Of a DNA stretch of 64,000 nucleotides, positions 12,579 to 24,300 are shown one piece after another. Source of the stretch: Luscinia megarhynchos (taxonomy: Eukaryota > Chordata > Aves > Passeriformes > Turdidae); NCBI GenBank assembly GCA_034336665.1, contig JAPFBE010000002.1:79304905-79368904 (forward strand), given 5' to 3'. A program made the translations under genes and the position numbers. A model generated the notes under the pieces. The model saw only the letters and a list, made by a program, of their open reading frames with translations. It had not been told where the DNA came from and ran no database searches. Every line of letters starts with the position of its first letter. The stretch's first letter is position 1.

Positions 12579-14189
12579 TTTCAATACACATCTCTGCCAA
12601 AAAATGGCAAATAACATTTTCTTTAGTAATAGCCTTCCAAGATACAACTAGACAATAGTAATTTTTTCAAAATACTTTGACAGACTACTGTACATTATGG
12701 AAATTTAAAGTAAAAAATTATTAATCCAAGTCAGAAGCATCTGAAAACTCATATAAATGGAGCCTCAGTGAACAGGCAAGCTCTTAACATGGCTTCATTT
12801 TTCCTCTTTCTCTTGAGCTGCCCAAAAGGCTACTTGGAAAGACTCTTTAATTAACTTCTACTACTCACCCCTGACTCTAAGATGTTACATTTGAGAGTAA
12901 AGGGGCCAGGGATTTCAGATGCTTTAGGCCAACTGGGATAAGGCTGCTCTGCCATACTCAAAGGTCAGCCTATTTTTAAGCACCTTATGCCAACAAAGCC
13001 CTATAATAATTCCATAAAGAGAAGTGTGAAACCTCATGCCCTATTTTTCTCTCGGAAGAAAATCATAGAAGTTCCCAAAAATACATCAAATTATGTATGA
13101 TTCAATCGTTAGATTTTACTATAGGAGAAAAACCTCAAATTCTTAATACAAATCTCCACACAGACTTTAAAGAAATATTGGCAATGCAGATATTTTTTCA
13201 GGATTTTGTTTTGCCATATCAGGTTGTCAAGTTTTGAGGAATCACTGTATCCATCCTACAGATGTAGGGGACTTAAGCAAGCAGGTGAAGGTTAGTAACA
13301 AAGTGATGAGGAAAGCTAAAAGCTTCTAATCCAGTATTTTATTTATTTTGTCATACCAATTCAAAACTGCAGATGTGGTTTGCTCTTTTTTCTTTTGGTA
13401 AACCGAGTGTTGCATTTGGCAGAAAAGCATGCATGACAAAAGGAAAAAAGCAAACCTTGAGGCCATCATGCAAGATTCTGTACTTCATCCAGAAGGTTAT
13501 ACAACAGACTCTGAATTTCATGCCTTATACCAGTACCTGTCTCTAATTCGCACTACCATTAAACTATGGAAGGCTAAACTCCAGGTTTTCAGCCAGCAAG
13601 GGCCAGAATTTTCTGGATACCAATCACTAAAAACCAGAGCATGCTTCAGGTGGTGAAAAAAAAACATGAGAAGTTAACTGTGTTAGGTGCTATGCTGTTT
13701 AAAGAACATCAGAATACCACTTTTTTTTTACTCTTTAAAATAATAAAAAGTCTCAAAAAGCTGAAGTGAGAGTCATTACAGTTTACATGAAAACAGTTTT
13801 TAAGGCTTAACAATGCACATGGTATAAAACATTTCCTATTTTATGATAAAGGAATCATTTATATTTTCCATTTTTACAGTATGCATCTGCTTGGGTACAC
13901 AGACTATTACATTCTGCTGTCTCATAATACCATTGTAACATCAAACACTGGTTCAGTATTGTGACAAGTGATGACTGAATACCAAATCCTTTTTAATTTA
14001 CAGAGCAACTAGCACCAACAGCGTGGAACATTTCTTACCCAATTCTACTACTGCAGAAAACAGCTGTATGATGAAAAGAATAAGAATCAAAAGCTGGAAT
14101 GAAGACTGCATACCACTAGCTAATGTGTAATGTATATGCTCACAGGAAAGATCTGAACATTAGCTTGTTAACATTTAGAAAGAACTCTT

Positions 14190-14356
14190 CCAAGATTTTT
14201 ATAGTTTGACATGTTTATTTTAGTTGGATGATCAGACTCAATGAACAAGCTGAAACAGTATTCCTCAGCCTCACAATTGCCTCCCTATGGACTTCTACAA
14301 CCAAATGCTTAAAAATATCAGAAATATCTGGATATTTGCATGAAGTAGTTCAATAG
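14190..14356 (-). other. UQCRB: UQCRB 3' UTR (predicted)
   Basis: Sequence from the UQCRB stop codon to just past the first AATAAA on the minus strand (bases 14219 to 14214). The cleavage site near 14195 is inferred from the usual 10-25 nt spacing. Confidence 0.5.
14214..14219 (-). terminator. UQCRB: Candidate UQCRB poly(A) signal
   Basis: AATAAA read on the minus strand, about 140 nt past the stop codon. It is the first canonical hexamer downstream of UQCRB. Confidence 0.5.
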
Positions 14357-14434
14357 TTACTTCTTGTTCCATGCTTCCCTTTCATGTCTTTCACGGATTA
14401 CTTCTTTTAGGTATGGTTCGAGATAACGGTGATC
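14357..14434 (-). CDS. UQCRB: UQCRB coding exon 4 (last)
   Basis: Encodes residues 87-111 and the TAA stop (25 codons + stop, phase 0 entry). The acceptor reads ctttttcag. The C-terminus is a charged helix ending in WNKK, where human has WAKK. Confidence 0.96.
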   Translation of the reverse strand, partial: DHRYLEPYLKEVIRERHEREAWNKK

Positions 14435-17400
14435 CTGAAAAAGAAGAGAATATATTTAAACTTACAGCAAGGTCCAGAAAAAGCTCAAGTCATTCCTACA
14501 GGCTATTTGTTTCTCATTCCTCCCAGGTTTGGGAGGACCAAACTAAACACCAACATATCAAGAAAAAAAATCAGAAAAATAAAACCAGCCTTACAAACCC
14601 TGAAAAGGTAAACTTTGCATTTGCCAAGTCTGCAGTGACACGTTCTCTACTGCAGCAACCACTAACTCCTAATGCCTCATCAACACTAACAGGCAAAGTG
14701 ATGCTTCCAGCTAAGCCTTCAAAAACACTGGTGGTTCTGTCAGATACCCAAATATACCAGACCTGCTTAAATTAGTTTGAAATTCAACAATAATACTCCA
14801 GATCTCTTTTTGAGCTTAACTTCTAACCAGCACTGTAAACTTGTATTTGATAGAACACCCAACCATATTTAACACTTAGAAACCAAACTGCTGCTTGGGG
14901 AAGTACACGACCAATTATTCAATGCAGCAGTTACCTAAATATGACCTATGAGACCACAAGAAACAGCCTCTGCTTATTCAGAGATGTGTTAATACCTTTA
15001 TACTCTCCTGCAGTCAAAAGTTTAACAATAAAATTCCTCTCTGCCAGGTAATCTGGAGAAAGCTGAGGTGGACAGTGATGCAAAGTCTGTGAATCAACTC
15101 ACTACTAAAAAAATACAATTTAGTTACATCTGATAAGGAAAGTGCAGGGGTTTTTTTAAATTACAAGATGACACCTATTTTAATGCATGATTTCCCTTCA
15201 CATTATTTTTCCTTGGCACCTTCATGAATAAAACCTTAGGCTCAAGATTTTCTGCAAGATTAATAAATTAATCAGGAAAGCAGGAGACCTTCTTCAAGAA
15301 TTCCGAAGCTATTCATACTTCATCTGCCAGCTTAGAAGAAATATTTTGTCTGAACACTAACAATGTGCTGTGATTCTGAGCTGCAGCTTAAGCTTTTGTC
15401 ATCTTGAGAAAAATTTAACAATTCTTACTGAAAAACATATTTTTAAATTGCAATGAAAAGTGTTTTCCAGAGGTATTCCATGAGATACTGACTCATTTAC
15501 TCACTATAAAGAACATGTAAACATGTGTCTTCTCAGAGAATGAAAATCCCAACCACCTAGTCCTAGCAGTGCCATTTGAGACTTGCACCTTGGAAACACT
15601 CCATGCACGTACCTCTTCATACTTCACCCACTGGTCTTTTGGAAGGATCTGATGTTTCAAGCTTAAGTCCAGTGCTCGCTTTATGCGAAATACCCTTTCA
15701 TTGTACAGATGCTCTGGAAGCCTCTTCAACGCTTCTTTTACATCATCATCTTCATGCAATGTATCATCTCGCATTAACCCTGCACCGAGAAGAATTTACA
15801 GTATCACTGAATAAATGTTCTTCAGTAAGATTTAGAATTGACACATGTACTATGGGCAAAACACTTCCAGCACAAAATTATGAAGAAAAGCCAAACCAAT
15901 CCAGGAGAGCCACTAATTGCCCACAGAGAACATGCAATCCTAAATACTGACTTTCACAGACTCTATTTACCTTTTTCACTTCTTTTCTTAAAGAAGAATA
16001 AGGAAATTCAATGTGTTTCATGAGAATATACACATACAGAACAAAAACTTCTCTGGACCTAAGGGGTGAACTTATGTGCATCTAATTTTACATCTCTGTT
16101 TAAGATGATTGTCCAGGCAAAAGGGTTTTTGAGAGCTCTGAATCCATTAGAGTCAGTCAGCCACAGATGAGACTCCTACAGTGCTGAGGAATTTTTCTCT
16201 AAAGTGCCCTGTTCATAATGACCAGATCTCTGCTGACTATATGAAGCTACAGAAACCTAAAGCTCTACGTTGGTGCGTGAATTCCAAACTGGAAGTCAAA
16301 TCAGGGAGAAACACCCAGTCTCCTCAAAACTAAGGGCACTCCCACACCTTCTGTGAAACAAAGGATTCTTGAAAAGTCAACCAACCCTTCTGTGAGGTTC
16401 AATATTAACAAAATAGGACAGAATATTACTTCTGTAGCCAATTTCAAGATGATTACTCCAACATACCTACTGACTTGTGGTTAAAGGATTTCATCTCATG
16501 TGACAGATTTGGCAGTAGCATCTCAATAAAACAAACATTTATTTTGAGATATATGTTCTTAAATTCAGTTTTGTAATTTGTTTGCAAAGGCACAGGGAGC
16601 AATGCTGCTAGTTCAATCACTAGACTAAATTTGGTGCTTCTTTAATTTTTTACTCGCATTTCCAGAGAAGCAGCAGAAGTAAGAATTTCAGCAGACAGGC
16701 ATTATCAAAGAGGAATTAATCACTGCATCTTTGGAGGAGTGATCTAACTTACTTGATTACAGTATTCTTGTAATTTTTTTCTAATTTCCCCAGGGCAGGT
16801 ACATTAACTTCCTTTAAGAGATTTGCTTGTATTGTGCCGAGCAATAAATTGCAGCATCTGAATATTCAGATCCTTGTCATCCAAGAACTGGCTCTGCCAT
16901 CTGAATGGCTGAAACAAACTTGGTAACAACTCTGAATAAACTGAAGACAATACCATTAAGGGACCCTCTTCTCCTTAAGGAAGCCCTGTTTTGACACCTA
17001 ATCCCCTACTGTGCAGGCAAGAGTGACGCCAGCTGAAGTTATGGTGACAAAAGGGCAGAATAACCATAATCTTCTCTGCACTTTGGATACTTTGCATGAG
17101 TACTACAGATAGGCTGACTACTATCAGTGGGAACCTCTCCAGCTTCAAGGGCAGTCTTTGGGTTAGAAGACACTGGCCAGTGAAAGTGACTCTGAAAGGG
17201 GGGAAATGTAAAGTAATTGAGTTTTCAGGACCACTTCGTGAAAGTTTCTTCAACTGCCTCAGCGTGGCCGTAGCTGCTGTAAGTTAATTCACTGGAACAT
17301 GAGCAAACACAGAAGTAACAGAAATAACGGAAATAACTGAAGCTATTGCCAACCTTTTTCACCAGAGAAGTAGTAGCTAATTTTGATCAAAAAGACTTAT

Positions 17401-18729
17401 GCCAGCTATGAAACATAACTAGTTTGAGAACTGTTACATATTCAGTTTTTAAAATTCAGTGAAACACTTACCAAGTTTGTTGAACCCCGCTGCATTGTAA
17501 TACCACTTGCGGATCCTGTCTAACAGGCGACCACCTCCTGAAACTGAATGTGACCATTGTCAGGTGCACAGCAAGCTAAAATTCAACATTCATGTGTTAC
17601 TGTGGCAGTACACAAATATTTGCTGGCCTCCAACACATGCAGTAATGTAACACTGCATCGAGTCTGAATTTGACCAGAGATGACCTGGCCTCTACTTCTC
17701 AGTATCCCATAACTGACAATGAACAGGTAGAAGGACTGCTCATTACGTACAAGAGTTTAACTCATTTCACTAAATTAACAATAAGACTTGGAAAAATACT
17801 ATCAATTCCTCATCAAAGACAGCAACAAAACTCTTATACTCTGTAACACTTACATGAGCCAAACGCATAGTGTCTGCATAAAGCAAAACCACCAGGCTTT
17901 TCCAATAATATATCTAAGTTCCTTGGCTTTCACTATGTGACTTCAAGCCCAGCATTTTATTATGCTGTTAATCTTCTGCACTCCTCTCCAGATACTGGAA
18001 TACTATTCCTTTTTCGAGGAGCTGCCTAAGTCAACCACGAAATCCACACTAAAAACCTCAAAAAAAATCAACCAAACAAATCCATCAGACAAAAAACCAA
18101 ATCTCCACACCACACATAGCATAGTCACCTTTCTTTAAATGCGTTTTGGGATGGCAAAGATGCTTTGGTTACACATCACAACACGGGCAATGCAGTGCAC
18201 GGGCAATGCAGTGCGGGCGAGCTGTTTTATGTGACTTCTAAGCCATCTGTCTTACCACGTCCCCCCCAAAACGCTCCTAAGCAGGTCATTAGCGCAGTAT
18301 CTCAGCAGGTTACTTAGCTACTCCTTCGTCCTTTAGGGCCAGACAAGGAATAACCTTAGACCAACTGCGCGCAGGACAGCGACCCCCGAGGCCCCTCAGG
18401 AGCAGCGCAAGGCTTCCTCCAGCGCTCCCGAGCACTCTCCACGCCCAGCAAGCTCAGCTATCGCAGCCAGGCTCCCTCCGCTGCCACGGCAGGGCCGCCG
18501 AGGAGACTCGCCCGGCGACTGCTGAACCGCCACTCGCTGTCCCCGTCAAGGGCACACGGTACATAGCGGCTCCCCGGCTCCCCCTCTCCCTGTCACGGCC
18601 CGCCTCGCTGCCCAGCGCAGGGGGCGAGCCCAGCGCCGCAGGCGGCTGGGAGACAAGGAGGGGACAGCGCCAGACCCGGCCCCGCCGCCCCCAGCGCCCC
18701 GCCGCCTCACCAGTGGCCTTCGCCGCCAT
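14357..18729 (-). CDS. UQCRB: UQCRB: cytochrome b-c1 complex subunit 7
   Basis: Four coding exons, join(18711-18729, 17472-17543, 15613-15779, 14357-14434) on the minus strand, give 336 nt and 111 residues, the same length as human. UQCRB (QCR7/14-kDa family) is a small matrix-facing structural subunit of respiratory complex III, needed for assembly and stability around cytochrome b. Visible family landmarks are [19 protein letters not shown] (about residues 18-36), RRLPE-like [11 protein letters not shown] (about 49-59), [17 protein letters not shown] (about 62-78), and a charged C-terminal helix [18 protein letters not shown]. Every intron has GT/AG ends, and the phases (1, 1, 0) fit without adjustment. 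The start is the only ATG in exon 1, aligns with the family N-terminus, and sits in a CpG island. The protein has no classical cleaved presequence, as expected. Intron 1 (17544-18710) contains a 16-bp duplication; introns 2 and 3 hold nothing I recognise. Confidence 0.97.
15613..15779 (-). CDS. UQCRB: UQCRB coding exon 3
   Basis: Encodes the second part of Gly31 and residues 32-86, the bulk of the QCR7 domain, ending KYEE before a GTACGT donor. The acceptor is ttctcggtgcag. Confidence 0.97.
17472..17543 (-). CDS. UQCRB: UQCRB coding exon 2
   Basis: Encodes residues 8-30 with split Val7 and Gly31, carrying the conserved [14 protein letters not shown] block. The donor is GTAAG and the acceptor is acattcag. 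An AG three codons in (tttcag) was not used, because the upstream site restores both frame and family length. Confidence 0.95.
18183..18214. repeat. 16-bp tandem duplication in UQCRB intron 1
   Basis: Two perfect adjacent copies of acgggcaatgcagtgc (18183-18198 and 18199-18214). Confidence 0.9.
18711..18729 (-). CDS. UQCRB: UQCRB coding exon 1
   Basis: Only 19 coding bases (ATG, then A-A-K-A-T plus one base of Val7), followed by a GTGAGG donor. Too short for an open-reading-frame scan; identified from the start context, the splice donor and the phase match with exon 2. Confidence 0.92.
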
Positions 18730-18732
18730 CTT
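18721..18732 (-). promoter_or_regulatory. UQCRB: YY1-type motif over the UQCRB start codon
   Basis: Minus-strand AAGATGGCGGCG contains the YY1 consensus core (AAnATGGCGGC) with the ATG of UQCRB inside it. YY1 sites of this orientation just downstream of the transcription start are known in many ribosomal and mitochondrial gene promoters; binding here is inferred. Confidence 0.65.
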
Positions 18733-18769
18733 GACCTCGGCGCGGCGCGCGGGCTCCTGGGTAGCGCGC

Positions 18770-18787
18770 GGGGCGGGGCGGGGCGGA
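18770..18787. promoter_or_regulatory. UQCRB: Triple GC box (SP/KLF sites), UQCRB promoter
   Basis: Three consecutive ggggcgg units lie 40-60 bp upstream of the UQCRB start codon. Confidence 0.7.
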
Positions 18788-18799
18788 CCCGCCGCTGGC

Positions 18800-18809
18800 G
18801 CGCATGCGC
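18800..18809. promoter_or_regulatory. UQCRB: NRF1-type palindrome, UQCRB promoter
   Basis: GCGCATGCGC is the core of the NRF1 consensus (YGCGCAYGCGCR). It lies about 70-80 bp upstream of the UQCRB start codon. NRF1 is an established activator of nuclear respiratory-chain genes. Confidence 0.72.
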
Positions 18810-18830
18810 CCTGCGGGAGGGCGGGTATCG

Positions 18831-21060
18831 CTGGCAGCTGCAAACATTAACAAAATAAAAATCAGCTTTATAAAGCACGATAAGCAAACACCAAGCCGTC
18901 ACGGCAAAAAGCAGGAGCTCATCTGTGCTCAGGTGCCGCAGCTCTGCGTTCGGAGGCACAGGGCGCTGCATCTGCCCAGCCGTTCCTTCAGGAAGGGACC
19001 ACTGCGTTTTGAAAGAAATAAAGTGCGGAGGTCGGGGCAGCCCAGAAAGTAGTAGTGGGCAACGCAGTGGCAATTTCAGTCAGAAAAGTTGGTGTTTGGT
19101 TTGTTCTTTTGTTGTTTGGGGTTTTTTTAATCGTAAAGCGACGAACTTTTTGTCATGATCCTCCAAAAGTTCTTCGGTTCTCGCTCCCCTGCGCTTTTAG
19201 CACTCTCATTAAATAAATGTTTTGCTTTCACTCTTCATCGCCGTTCGGGGAAGCTATTTCGGCAGAAGCTTGTGCATTTTGCAAAGAAATTGGTTGAGCT
19301 CTCGCAGCAATCATTTCTACATTTAAAAAGTATTAAAGGAATTTAAAGCTCAACGTTTGAGACATTCAAAAGATACACTTTTTTTTTTTACACTCTGTAT
19401 TATAGTTTCTGTTACAACGGCTTGTCATATGGTAATACATAGTAATAAGGATAGTGGAGCAAATCTGCAAAAATTAATTCTCAAAAAATATAGTAACATT
19501 TTTACTATCAAACATTTTTACAATATTGTTCGAAGATTACAGTTTTTATTAGCATTTAATACAGTCAAAAATCCAAGTAAGCATATAGGACTTGGATACT
19601 TTTATTTAAGAGGAGGAAAGGGGGAAAGTGCTTAGTCATCACATTTCAGCCACCATGAAAGTTGTTATGCATTTCCACCAAGAAAAGTCTATTTAATAGA
19701 GTATATTTCAAGCAATTGTTCCAGGCCAATGGAACAGGAAACATGAGAAAAAAGACAAAAGATATAATCTCAGATATATATTGCAGACAATGAATGTGGT
19801 TTTTCAATGTGCTTCAAGCACTTTTTCAAGTTCTTAATTTGAATAAATAAAGAATTTATCCAAAGAAATAATCCAGAAATCACTACTATTCTCATTCTTT
19901 AAATCTTTTAACCTTACTTTATTTCCCACTTATTCACAGAATTTAACCTTTCGAATTTTATTCTGCTGTGTGCATAAAAATTGCTATTTTTAGGTTCAAC
20001 TATGAGGTTTTAAAACATTGAGGACTTTTCATTAAATAAACTTAAATCCAAATTAAAACATCTGGATTTCAGATTTCCTGAACTGCTTTTAATGAAGTAA
20101 TGGAAACTTCTAAACTATATCAGACAGTTTGTGTGTGGATTTAGGCAGCTTTTTCGTTTTTCCCAATAAGACTGTGAAGCATTTGATAATTCCATATTAA
20201 CATGCTTTGTTTAAAGATAAGATTAAGTATTTTCAATACTCCTACGATGTCCAATGTCAGCATTTACTTCACTTTTTACAACTGATCCAACTCTATCACG
20301 TTAATACATACTACAGCCTCTTTTCATATGGTTACTTGTATATTAAAGCCACACAAATCTCATTGGTATTCTGAGGGGAGGGGGAACTGAAAAAGAGAAA
20401 GAGAAAAGGAACTAAAACAAAGTTCCAGATTTCAGGAACAATAATAGCTTTATTTTCTTTATGTAATTTGCCTAAATTAAGTTTGCTAGGTTTGGGATTT
20501 TTTTTTACATTTCTAACCAGCTTTTAGTGTACTAATTTCAGCAGCTAGCTGCACAAGGAAACACCTTTGTAACCTATTGAAAGAATGCCTTTCTATATGA
20601 GGAGCTTCACATATTAATGGTGTGATTCTTTCTACTATATAAGGAAAATAATAACATTATTAGCTCAAGCAGGTAAACACAACACTACTTTATTACCACA
20701 GTATCTTGCTATTCTAACTTTTGGGGAAGAGGGTGAAAGGAAAAGACAACAGAGGGCAAGACAGTGAATAAGTCACTAGTCAGTTTTCCAATCTCTCAAA
20801 ATTCTGCCACTATAAAAAAAAAAAGAAGAATTTGAATTTACCTTTCTGTTAATGTGCTGCATCATCCACTCTGAATTAACTTAGTGATTAATTAGAAGGC
20901 TTGCACTAGTAGCAATCGACATACTGGCTCGATCCTTCTGAAATACATTTTTAAGTTACTATAAGTATTACTGTGAGCCTTTAAATTCTACACACTTCAT
21001 AAACAATGACTTCTTAAACCAGTAAATAAAAAGTTAAAAGACCTTAAAGGGAAGTAGCTT
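18831..21060. other. AT-rich spacer between the UQCRB promoter and the MTERF3 3' end
   Basis: No coding exon or RNA gene recognised. The left 300 bp is the fading edge of the UQCRB CpG island; the rest is AT-rich with several minus-strand AATAAA words, which could serve as distal MTERF3 poly(A) signals. Confidence 0.55.
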
Positions 21061-21071
21061 TATAAAGTATG

Positions 21072-21077
21072 TTTATT
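21072..21077 (-). terminator. MTERF3: Candidate MTERF3 poly(A) signal
   Basis: AATAAA on the minus strand about 40 nt past the MTERF3 stop, implying a very short 3' UTR. More distal hexamers exist in 19500-20700, so longer isoforms are possible. Confidence 0.45.
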
Positions 21078-21116
21078 TTGTAACTTAATTCTAAAATTTT
21101 TTACATGTGCTACTAA

Positions 21117-21311
21117 TTAAAGTGTTTTTAAGAAATTTTCAAAGTCCTGTATAGATGCTTTGGCAATCTCTGTACAAAACACCTCATCGGGCAAGGATAC
21201 CAGCTGATCCAGAGAGATGTAGCTGGGTTGTGCTGGGTCATACTGGGCTCTTCCCAAGAATGCAAGAAACATATGCCTCTCTCTGATTCGTAATAGCTTT
21301 GAGTTGAAAAC
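21117..21311 (-). CDS. MTERF3: MTERF3 last coding exon
   Basis: Encodes residues 350-413 and TAA (phase 0 entry after tttctttcttag). Holds the C-terminal cap, including [14 protein letters not shown] and FENFLKTL. Confidence 0.97.
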   Translation of the reverse strand, partial: VFNSKLLRIRERHMFLAFLGRAQYDPAQPSYISLDQLVSLPDEVFCTEIAKASIQDFENFLKTL

Positions 21312-24300
21312 CTAAGAAAGAAAAAAGGGAAGTATTTTTTAGGTTGTCTAAATTTCAGACCTTGAGGCATTGAAAATAAGAGCCTTTTTTAGACAAACTG
21401 AATATCTAGGAAGCAAATAAATAATATGTTTATTTTCCTTTAATTTATGTCAAACACCAGGTAGGTTACATTTATATATAAATTATCTAAACTCTAAATA
21501 AATACTTCAATACAATACACACACAACAGAAAACGGAGTGATACAAAAAACCTAATGAGCTTGAGAGTTGTTTCTATATAACAACTATATTACTTTTGTG
21601 TAATCACAGCCAAGAAAGTGGAGATATTCAGTAACAGGGAGCACTTTCCCTGTAGCATCAGACAGATTCAAATGACCATTGTTACAAGGAAGAAATGAAG
21701 AGGTGACCACACGGCATAATGCAACCAACAAGCTGGCACAGTGGCAAGGGCAAAGGTGAGCAGATGTGACTGCTGTCACCATAACATGGCCACAAGCCAC
21801 AGTGTGGTGGTTCAAAACCACCATTTGTCTTCTGCACAGCAATGCATACCTTTGAAGATACCTGCCATTAAAAAAAAAAAAATCTAGACAGTCAAAGATG
21901 AGAACAATGATAAGGGAAACACAAAAGAAATCAGCAGAGCATTTAAAAAGAGAGGTTAGTGGGGAAGATGAGATGCACAGTTAAATCATAAAAGCAAAGT
22001 TCTAAGTTCATTCCTGAGCAGTACAACTGAATAGAGAGAGATGCTATAGAGGAGATAGTGAAAATGTGAATACTACAGGAAGCAGAGATTTTACTAAAAA
22101 AGAGACTCCAGTGATGGAAGAAGAAATCCATGAGGATGCAAACTAATTTGAACAAGGAGGGAAAAACAAAACTACTGTTCCTCCTCTGCCTTCCTTGAAT
22201 TTTAAGTGAGAGACAGAATACAGGAGAAGAAAAACCAAAACAAAACACTTAAACACTACTTAAGTGTCAGGGACAGCTGACAGAAAGATTGGTGACAAGA
22301 GCAGCTGTAACATCAGAGAGAATTTGACAAAAAAAAATCCTGTATGCTTTCTATTTTCAACATTACTGTCATGGATGGAGATAAATATGCATTTATGAAT
22401 GCAGAAGTTAAAGGCCCAACCATATGCAGACTGATGTGCACCATCTGTATCCTGGAACTCACAGTTTTGGAGGGTGAAAGGGAAGAACAGGAAAGAGAGG
22501 GAGACACTGTGCCAAGAACAAGGAATAGAGGAAACTCTCCACTTACCCTACTATACAAAGGGAAGAAAAATAATGAGGTAAACCACCATAAAGCCAACAA
22601 TAAGAGTAATGAGAAGAAGTGAGCAAAACTTGTGGTCGCTCACAGATCAAGGAGGGCAAAGTGACACAGATGAGGATTAGAGCAAGCATCCTTGTTAAGA
22701 TAAGATATATTAAATAGCAAGGAAATCAAAATCCTGAGGAGTAGTTTTATTCCTCCATGCAATTTTGGCTTCCTAGTGACTTAGATTCTCTACTAGACTT
22801 GCTTTAGAAAGAAAATTACTGCCATTCAGAAGCTGTAATTTGTACTTTCATTTTTACCTTGTAAAAAGATACTGCAATTGCATGTCAGCATTGAATGAAG
22901 TGACTAACACTTTCAGCTTTTAATTTGTGAGGAAATAGCAGTAATGAGAAAGTAGAACAAAACCCCAAAATAGTAATCAGGAAACTAATCTATTTTTAAT
23001 CTTGTGGTATTTTAGCAATTGCTGCAGCAATAAGAAGACCAGTGAGAACCTGACTGCCTAATGGACAAAACTTCTCTTACCTTTACACTGTATTTTCAGA
23101 TCCTAAAATTTCTAAAGCTTATTTTTAAAGTAGAAAAACCGGAGAAAAATGTTTATATTTATATATAGAATGTTATCTCATTAACAAATCTTCTGCATAA
23201 TCTTTCTCTTGTGTCTCTTAGGTAAGATTTCAGGACAAATAAATCCTTAAACAGGCAGCAATCTCCTGCATGAATACAGGAGAGATGAGCATGACTATCT
23301 CTGTTGAAAACTTTAAAATTCAAAAGACTGCAGGTAGTGATGTCACATGTGAAAAGAGGAAAAAAAGCAGCAATTCCACACTGAAATCTTCAATAGTTTC
23401 TGGATTGCTAGTAAAAGTTATCCCAATTAGAGTAAACACCACAGGCTAGCTGAAGAATTCACTTATGTCCTGCATAGAGCAAGGCTCCACCTTCAGCACA
23501 TTTGTGAAGTGGCTGTAACAAAAGCACATACAATTTATTCCCAGATTAACAGCTCACCTGAGGAAAGCGAGTAAGCATGTGGTGGGGAATGCCCATTATG
23601 TTGTGTAAGTAGTCAAATGTCTGTTTGAGTCTCTTTTTACTTGCAGTTAAAATCTTGGGAGTTTTATACACTATTTGTTGAATTTCATTACGTTGAAAAC
23701 CAAGTTCAATTTGACAAACCTGAAAAAGAGCACAGTTTTATTTTCACAAGTCAGCTACAGCAAACTTAGCTTAATGTGCCACTGAAATAAACTAATGCAA
23801 AATTCTTCTATCCTTTTGCACACAGCAACAAGAATGCAAACCACAAAAATATCTGCCACTTCAGTTCTTTTCAAGTCAGACAAGGCAAATTATTTATCAT
23901 TCTAGATTAAAGTGTAATTTGTTTATAGACTATCTCCAAAATAAAGATGACTTCTGTGAATGTTATGCATCTTTCAGCTTGTCTGAGATATGAACAAAAA
24001 AAACCATGTCTCCATATGCATGGCAGTTACAAGCATAAAAATTCTCCCCTAAGAGTCCTTTATCATTTTCAATACCAAGCTGTCAAGAGACTCTTACTGT
24101 GGAGCTGTTGAGCTCTGTAAAACACAGAATAGCTAGAGCCTACTTTTGCTAATGTGTTACTTCTTTTGCTGATGTATCCAAGTGACGTTTTTATAATAGG
24201 GAGTATACTTTCTATAGTCTTCAATTTAAGACTGCTGAACCTAAAAAAGAGATGTGTAGAATATGTGGTGTATTCAATTTATTCTACAATTCAATAAAGT

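Larger units (their letters stand above)
2061..14189. other. Intergenic sequence left of UQCRB, no gene seen
   Basis: Twelve kilobases without a supportable coding exon. The longest open frame (about 2153-2581, plus) lacks an ATG start and resembles nothing I know. About 6540-7860 is somewhat richer in G+C but has no recognisable gene. The stretch holds a 17-bp tandem duplication (7169-7202), an 11-bp inverted repeat (12556-12578) and patches of clustered homeodomain/GATA/RUNX-type words (5390-5460, 5940-6010) that could be regulatory. In human this interval is the upstream flank of GDF6, which has long-range regulation; that role here is inference. Confidence 0.55.
18360..18830 (-). promoter_or_regulatory. 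UQCRB: UQCRB CpG-island promoter
   Basis: A sharply GC- and CpG-rich block in AT-rich surroundings that covers UQCRB exon 1. Upstream of the start codon (rising coordinates) it carries three overlapping GC boxes (18770-18787) and a palindromic NRF1-type site (18800-18809). The start codon lies inside a YY1-type word. There is no TATA box. This is the usual structure of a housekeeping nuclear-encoded respiratory gene. The exact transcription start is not visible. Confidence 0.8.
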
